Shown piece by piece: positions 60,041 through 64,000 of a stretch of DNA of 64,000 nucleotides. This DNA comes from Burkholderia arboris (GTDB taxonomy: Bacteria; Pseudomonadota; Gammaproteobacteria; Burkholderiales; Burkholderiaceae). The position numbers were made by a program, and so were the translations under genes. Location: NCBI RefSeq assembly GCF_902499125.1, contig NZ_CABVPX010000018.1, positions 1-64,000 on the forward strand, read 5' to 3'. The stretch's first letter is position 1, and each line of letters begins with the position of its first letter. The notes under the pieces are model-generated. The model did not search any database. It saw only the letters and a list, made by a program, of their open reading frames with translations, and was not told the origin of the DNA.

Positions 60041-61888
60041 ATGAAACCAGACAGGAGCAGTACCGGCAGCCGCCGTGTTTGTCACGGCCGGCTGGCCGGG
60101 CTAGGTGCATTGACCGTCATGACACTGGCGCTCGCGGCGTGCGGCGGCGACGATTCGTCGTCCGTCGGCGCGTCGAGCCTCGCGCAGGCCACGGCCAGCC
60201 AGCAAGCCAGCGCGCAAGCGGCCGGCAACCAGGCGCCGGCGGCCAACCAGCCTTACGTCGACCAGGTTGCGTACTCGATGAATGCGACCGACGGCCTCGC
60301 CGCGTCGCAGGTCTCCGAGAAAGCGGCCGTCATGCATTACCAGTGGAAGGGCGGCGGCACGACGGTCAACTACACGACGACCACCGGCCACCTGACCGCG
60401 CAGGATGCGAACGGCAATGCGGAAGCGTCGATGTCGTATGTCGCGTACACCGCGCCGAGCAAGAACGGCAAGCCGCGCCCTGTCACGTTCGTCTACAACG
60501 GCGGCCCCGGCTCGTCGTCGATCTGGCTGCGGCTCGGCTCGTTCGCGCCGACGCGGGTCGCCACGCCCGATCCGCTGTTCGGCACCAACTGGCCGAACTA
60601 TCCGCTCGTCGACAACGCGGACAGCCTGATCGACACCACCGACCTCGTGTTCATCGACCCGCCCGGAACGGGGCTGTCGGAAGCCGTGTTGCCGAACACC
60701 AACCAGAAGTACTGGGGTTCGGATGCGGACGTGAACATCATGCGCGACTTCATCCAGCGCTACCTGAACGTCAACAGCCGCAGCACGTCGCCGATCTACC
60801 TGTACGGCGAATCGTACGGCACGCCGCGTACCGACATGCTGGCGCTCGCGCTCGAATCGGCCGGCGTGCACCTGACGGGCATCGTGCTGCAGTCGGCGAT
60901 CCTGAACTACTTCGCGGATGCGGTGGAGGCGGTGGCGATCACGCAGTCGACGGAAGGGCTGCTGCTCGAAACCGATACGGTGGCCGGCTATCTGCCCGGC
61001 TACGCGGCGGTCGCGGCGTACTTCAACCAGGTCTCGCCGGCACCGGTGAACCCGGGGTTGTACGCACTGCAGACGGAACTGTTCACGACGCTGATCTACA
61101 ACCAGCTGCAGAAGTACTCGCAGTCGTGGGTGTTGAGCCAGCTCGGCATTCCGGATGCGCTCGGCACGCCGGTGTTCCCGAGCGATGCGACGCTGAAGCT
61201 GTGGTCGATCCCGTCGAGCCTGACGCAACAGGCGCTGCGCGGCTACTTCAACGCGAATCCGTTCGGCACGAGCCTGCTGCCCGGCACGACGATCGGCCGG
61301 TATGACGGACGCGTGTCGTTGCCGAACTCCGATCCGCGGCTGCAGAACGACGGCGATCCGTCCGACATCCTGATTTCGCAGCCGTTCACGAACGCGCTCG
61401 CGACGCAGATGCCGGATTACCTCGGCTATACCGCCCCGAACGCGACGTACCTGCCGCTGAACGACAACATCATCGGCGTCTGGGACTTCTCGCACGACGG
61501 CCAGCCGATGCCCGACACGATCCCCGATCTGCTCGGTGCGCTGCAGCTGAACCCGAAGCTTCGCGTGCTCGCGGAGAACGGCTATCACGATCTCGCGACG
61601 CCGTTCTTCAACACCGAGAAGCAACTCGCGCGGCTGCAGACGGTGAAGGGCCTGAATCCGAAGCTGCAGGTGAACTTCTTCCAGGGCGGCCACATGATCT
61701 ACCTGGACGACGTCGCCCGGCCGGAGATGAAGCGGGACCTGAAGACGTTCTACAAGGGCGCGCGGATTCCGACGGCGCTGACGCTGCACACGCTGCCGCC
61801 GCCGTGGCCGGATGAAAACCCGCCCAGCGTGCCGACCGGCAGCGTCCCGGGTGCGACGGCCGCGACGACGCTGGCGGCGGCCCCTTAA
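60041..61888 (+). CDS. Serine carboxypeptidase (S10)-like lipoprotein
   Basis: 615 residues. Lipobox LALAACGGD (Cys34), a low-complexity Ala/Gln/Ser linker (40-70), then an alpha/beta-hydrolase peptidase domain. Oxyanion loop YNGGPGSSSIW (152-162), nucleophile Ser258 in YLYGESYGT, Asp in ENGYHDLATPF and His in FQGGHMIYLD, the S10 triad. Tail of Pro/Thr-rich residues. ATG at 60041 with AAGGAAAG upstream; the longer frame upstream crosses AT-rich DNA. Lipid-anchored carboxypeptidase, probably outer membrane or periplasm. Confidence 0.88.
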   Translation: MKPDRSSTGSRRVCHGRLAGLGALTVMTLALAACGGDDSSSVGASSLAQATASQQASAQAAGNQAPAANQPYVDQVAYSMNATDGLAASQVSEKAAVMHYQWKGGGTTVNYTTTTGHLTAQDANGNAEASMSYVAYTAPSKNGKPRPVTFVYNGGPGSSSIWLRLGSFAPTRVATPDPLFGTNWPNYPLVDNADSLIDTTDLVFIDPPGTGLSEAVLPNTNQKYWGSDADVNIMRDFIQRYLNVNSRSTSPIYLYGESYGTPRTDMLALALESAGVHLTGIVLQSAILNYFADAVEAVAITQSTEGLLLETDTVAGYLPGYAAVAAYFNQVSPAPVNPGLYALQTELFTTLIYNQLQKYSQSWVLSQLGIPDALGTPVFPSDATLKLWSIPSSLTQQALRGYFNANPFGTSLLPGTTIGRYDGRVSLPNSDPRLQNDGDPSDILISQPFTNALATQMPDYLGYTAPNATYLPLNDNIIGVWDFSHDGQPMPDTIPDLLGALQLNPKLRVLAENGYHDLATPFFNTEKQLARLQTVKGLNPKLQVNFFQGGHMIYLDDVARPEMKRDLKTFYKGARIPTALTLHTLPPPWPDENPPSVPTGSVPGATAATTLAAAP

Positions 61889-61943
61889 GCGACGGACTCC
61901 TTGTCAAAGGAACCCTCTATTCATCCATTGAATGCGAGTGATC

Positions 61944-62363
61944 ATGTCCCTAATCAAATTGATGCGGCGTATGTCCCCGTTGATCGTGCTCGGAGCCGTG
62001 ATGAGCAGTGCCTACGCGTTGCCGCCGCAGTCGGTGGCGCCGGTGAAGCTGCCGCACGGCGGGCGCGGTGTCGACGGTCCGTTCTTTCCGGCCACGCGGG
62101 CGGCGCCGGTGTTGCCGTCGACCGGCGCGGCGCTGCAGCAGCAGGCGCAGCAGCGCGTCGACGCACGGCTCGGCGGCAATACCGTGCTGAGCAACGGCGC
62201 GGCCGTGACGAAGGCGCAGGCGCAGAGCAGCGGGCTCGGTTTCGTGTCGAAGCACTTCGACGAGATCGATGCGAAGCACACCGGACGCGTGACGATGAGC
62301 GACGTACGGCAGTTCATCCAGCAGCGGCAGGTGCAGGCGCAGCAGGAACAGCAGGACGAGTGA
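61944..62363 (+). CDS. Small exported EF-hand-like protein
   Basis: 139 residues (143 from an alternative ATG at 61932). Signal peptide to about 25 (SSAYALP), a disordered Pro/Gln-rich middle, then FVSKHFDEIDAKHTGRVTMSDVRQFIQQR. This reads as an EF-hand loop with Asp at positions 1 and 12 and Gly at 6, but Lys at 3, so calcium binding may be weak. Follows the S10 lipoprotein gene by 55 bp in the same direction and may be cotranscribed. Function unknown. Confidence 0.7.
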   Translation: MSLIKLMRRMSPLIVLGAVMSSAYALPPQSVAPVKLPHGGRGVDGPFFPATRAAPVLPSTGAALQQQAQQRVDARLGGNTVLSNGAAVTKAQAQSSGLGFVSKHFDEIDAKHTGRVTMSDVRQFIQQRQVQAQQEQQDE

Positions 62364-62378
62364 CGTAGCAGGCAGCGC

Positions 62379-62412
62379 GGTGGCCGGTGCGATATCCGTC
62401 GCATCGGCCACC
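62379..62412. terminator. Convergent terminator
   Basis: GGTGGCCGGTGCGA and TCGCATCGGCCACC pair with a single G-T, 6-base loop, in the 65-bp gap between convergent genes. Confidence 0.8.
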
Positions 62413-62428
62413 GGATCGTGAGCGGGCC

Positions 62429-63436
62429 CTAGCCGGCCCGGTGCGCGGCGTAGCGTTTCGCCGTGGCCGACGGCAACTCGCCGAACATCGCGCGATAGTC
62501 CTGCGCGAAGCTGCTCAGGTGCCAGAAGCCCCACTTGGTGGCGGCGGACGTCACGGAATCGCCGAGCCGCAGTTCGCGGCGCACGTGATTCAGCCGCACG
62601 GCACGCAGATACGCAATCGGGTTGAGGTTCAACGTATCGTGGAACGCGTACTGCGCGGTACGCCGGCTGATGCCGAGCTGCACGCACAGTTCGGCGATCG
62701 ACAGCGGGCAGGTCGACGCGTCCTGGAGCCGTTCCTGCACCGCGTTGACCAGCGACCAGTATTTCGTCGGGCGCGCGGCCTGCGCGCCAGCCTCCGGCGT
62801 GGCGGCCGTCATCGCTTCCGAGATCGCATACAGCACGGTGCGCTCGAGCAGTTCGATCCTCTCCTGCGTCGCCACGTCGTCGATGCGCAGGCATTTCGCC
62901 GCGGCGGCCAGCGTCTGGCGCAGCAGGTCGCGCAGATGGTCGGCCATCGCGGTCGCCATCGGGATCACCGGCGAATGGGTTTGCGCGCGCAGCGACGCGG
63001 CCACCGTGCGCATCGCTTCCGTCGACAGCTTCCCGGGCTCGATCTCGATATTCACGAGCACGTGCCGGTCGGGCGAATAGAACTCGAATTGCGGCTGGCT
63101 CGAGAACACGTGCAGGCTGTCGCGCCCGCTCTTCTCGCCGCACAGCCGCGCGTGGCCTTCCAGTTCCAGCGGCACGGCCACGGCGATCCGCTCCGACGGC
63201 ACCGCGCCTTGCTGCAGGATGACCTTGTCGAGGTCTTCGACGAGCAGCTTGATGCCGCCCAGCGACATGATCGACGACGAGCCATGAAACAGCCCGCCGG
63301 AGATCTGCGTGTAGTTCATGTTCCAGCCGTCGAACGACCGCGCCTGTTCCTCCACGTCGGTGAACGCGCAGAACGCGACCGTGCGCGCAAACAGCGGGTC
63401 GCCGGAGAAATCGCTCGGGTGGGCAGGCGGCGTCAT
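62429..63436 (-). CDS. AraC-family transcriptional regulator
   Basis: 335 residues. N-terminal sensor part of about 210 residues (AraC-binding-like, PDRHVLVNIEIEPGKL region). The C-terminal double HTH (about 225-330) contains LSIAELCVQLGISRRTAQYAFHDTLNLNPIAYLRAVRLNHVRREL and TSAATKWGFWHLSSFAQDYRAMFGELPS. Resembles EutR-like AraC proteins. Divergent from the FAD-linked oxidase gene, so it may control it. Ligand unknown. Confidence 0.88.
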   Translation of the reverse strand: MTPPAHPSDFSGDPLFARTVAFCAFTDVEEQARSFDGWNMNYTQISGGLFHGSSSIMSLGGIKLLVEDLDKVILQQGAVPSERIAVAVPLELEGHARLCGEKSGRDSLHVFSSQPQFEFYSPDRHVLVNIEIEPGKLSTEAMRTVAASLRAQTHSPVIPMATAMADHLRDLLRQTLAAAAKCLRIDDVATQERIELLERTVLYAISEAMTAATPEAGAQAARPTKYWSLVNAVQERLQDASTCPLSIAELCVQLGISRRTAQYAFHDTLNLNPIAYLRAVRLNHVRRELRLGDSVTSAATKWGFWHLSSFAQDYRAMFGELPSATAKRYAAHRAG

Positions 63437-63606
63437 CGGGGGCGGGAAGGGGCGGGCCGGATCGATTCATTGTAGCCGCTCGCCCGGCCGGTCAAAAAGG
63501 CCGCAACCGGCACATGCTCGTAAATACCCTTGCTTGCCGAAATCCGATAGTGAAAAGCCTGTCGACGCCCTACCTTTGGCACAAAACCAACGCTGGAGCG
63601 ACGTCG

Positions 63607-64000
63607 ATGGAACTTCCCCGTGGCGGATTCTGGAGAAACTGGGTCGGCAACCAGTCGTGCGTGGCCGCGCACCTGGCATCGCCGACCAGCGAGGCCGAGA
63701 TTGCGGAGCTGGTGCGCACCGCGACGCGCCAGGGCAAGCAGGTGCGCTGCTCGGGGTCGGGCCACTCGTTCACGCCTGTCGTGGCCACGAGCGGCTTGCT
63801 GCTGTCGCTGCAGGATTACCAGGGCATCGTCGATGTCGATCAGGCGCGCAAGCGCGTGACTGTGAAGGCCGGCACCAAGCTGAATGCGGTGACGCGCCAC
63901 CTCAAGGAGGCCGGCCTGTCGCTCGTCAACCAGGGCGACATCGATTCGCAGGCGATCGCCGGTGCGCTCGCCACCGGCACGCACGGCACGGGGACGACGC
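63607..64000 (+). CDS. FAD-linked sugar-1,4-lactone oxidase, N-terminal part (cut by window end)
   Basis: First 131 residues. FAD-binding type 4 (PCMH) domain: WRNWVGNQSCVAAHLASP, SEAEIAELVRTATRQGKQVRCSGSGHSFTP with the His that holds FAD covalently, and ALATGTHGTG. This matches D-arabinono/L-gulono-1,4-lactone oxidases and alditol oxidases. ATG at 63607; upstream 170 bp separates it from the divergent AraC gene. Continues beyond the window, so the catalytic C-terminus is not seen. Confidence 0.87.
   Translation, partial: MELPRGGFWRNWVGNQSCVAAHLASPTSEAEIAELVRTATRQGKQVRCSGSGHSFTPVVATSGLLLSLQDYQGIVDVDQARKRVTVKAGTKLNAVTRHLKEAGLSLVNQGDIDSQAIAGALATGTHGTGTT

Noticed and set aside
1..64000. tRNA genes, insertion sequences, CRISPR arrays, prophage genes
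   Set aside because: Looked for cloverleaf/CCA-like ends, transposase motifs, regular short repeats and structural phage genes; none seen.

Overview
The window is high-GC DNA with the gene repertoire and codon habits of a Burkholderia (most likely cepacia-complex) secondary chromosome. It holds catabolic clusters, many transporters, LysR/LuxR/AraC/DeoR/HxlR regulators, an OmpC-type porin, Tat-exported enzymes and copper-resistance operons. I saw no tRNA, rRNA, CRISPR array, insertion sequence or phage gene. Taxonomy is inferred from gene content only.

Layout. 1-6.5 kb: polyamine ABC permeases potH-potI, two GNAT acetyltransferases, a Cys/Met-type PLP enzyme with a LysR regulator, and a trans-aconitate methyltransferase. 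7.3-9.3 kb: a porin and a small M24 metallopeptidase, each preceded by the same AT-rich inverted repeat. 9.3-14 kb (minus strand): a choline-scavenging unit of choline-binding protein, HAD phosphatase, small lipoprotein and Tat-exported phospholipase C. 14-15.6 kb: MgtC/SapB protein and a DeoR regulator. 15.7-18.7 kb: a molybdopterin-domain protein, a one-domain ModE-like regulator, a coiled-coil DUF2325 protein and an unknown helical protein. 18.8-20.7 kb: motAB. 21-22 kb: a patatin phospholipase.

22.2-38.5 kb is a large polyamine/guanidino-compound catabolic region: aldehyde dehydrogenase and guanidinobutyrase, two paralogous LuxR-type regulators, cupin, FAD amine oxidoreductase, MFS transporter, LysR, YtcJ-type amidohydrolase, PotF-like binding protein, DUF3138 outer-membrane protein, C45 acyltransferase and a frameshifted MFS gene. 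Three transcription units in it share one promoter architecture: TGTCCCCC-like box, 8-9 bp, GGGCA(T/G)ACCGG, then exactly 17 bp from the CA(T/G)ACC element to a -10 hexamer. This suggests a dedicated regulon for the LuxR pair and is the best candidate for an undescribed system here.

38.7-41.2 kb: an SH3/XAC2610-like exported protein with an Imm10-like partner, then divergent HxlR and glutathione S-transferase genes. 41.2-57.3 kb is a copper region: small exported metal-binding protein, CusCBA efflux, CusF; a Na/Ca-exchanger-family transporter behind a yybP-ykoY (manganese) riboswitch; CusRS; a second small His/Cys-rich exported protein; a second TolC-like lipoprotein, multicopper oxidase, second CusF, CopC and CopD. 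57.5-64 kb: extracellular nuclease, an AT-rich gene-free stretch, an S10-type peptidase lipoprotein, a small EF-hand-like exported protein, an AraC regulator and the start of an FAD-linked sugar-lactone oxidase cut by the window edge.

A second regulatory theme is a 26-bp repeat, TCGATATATT-N6-AATATATCGA, in front of the porin, the M24 peptidase, the DUF2325 gene and the unknown gene beside it, with a weaker copy before the molybdopterin-domain/ModE pair. It resembles a ModE box, so these genes may form a molybdate-responsive group.
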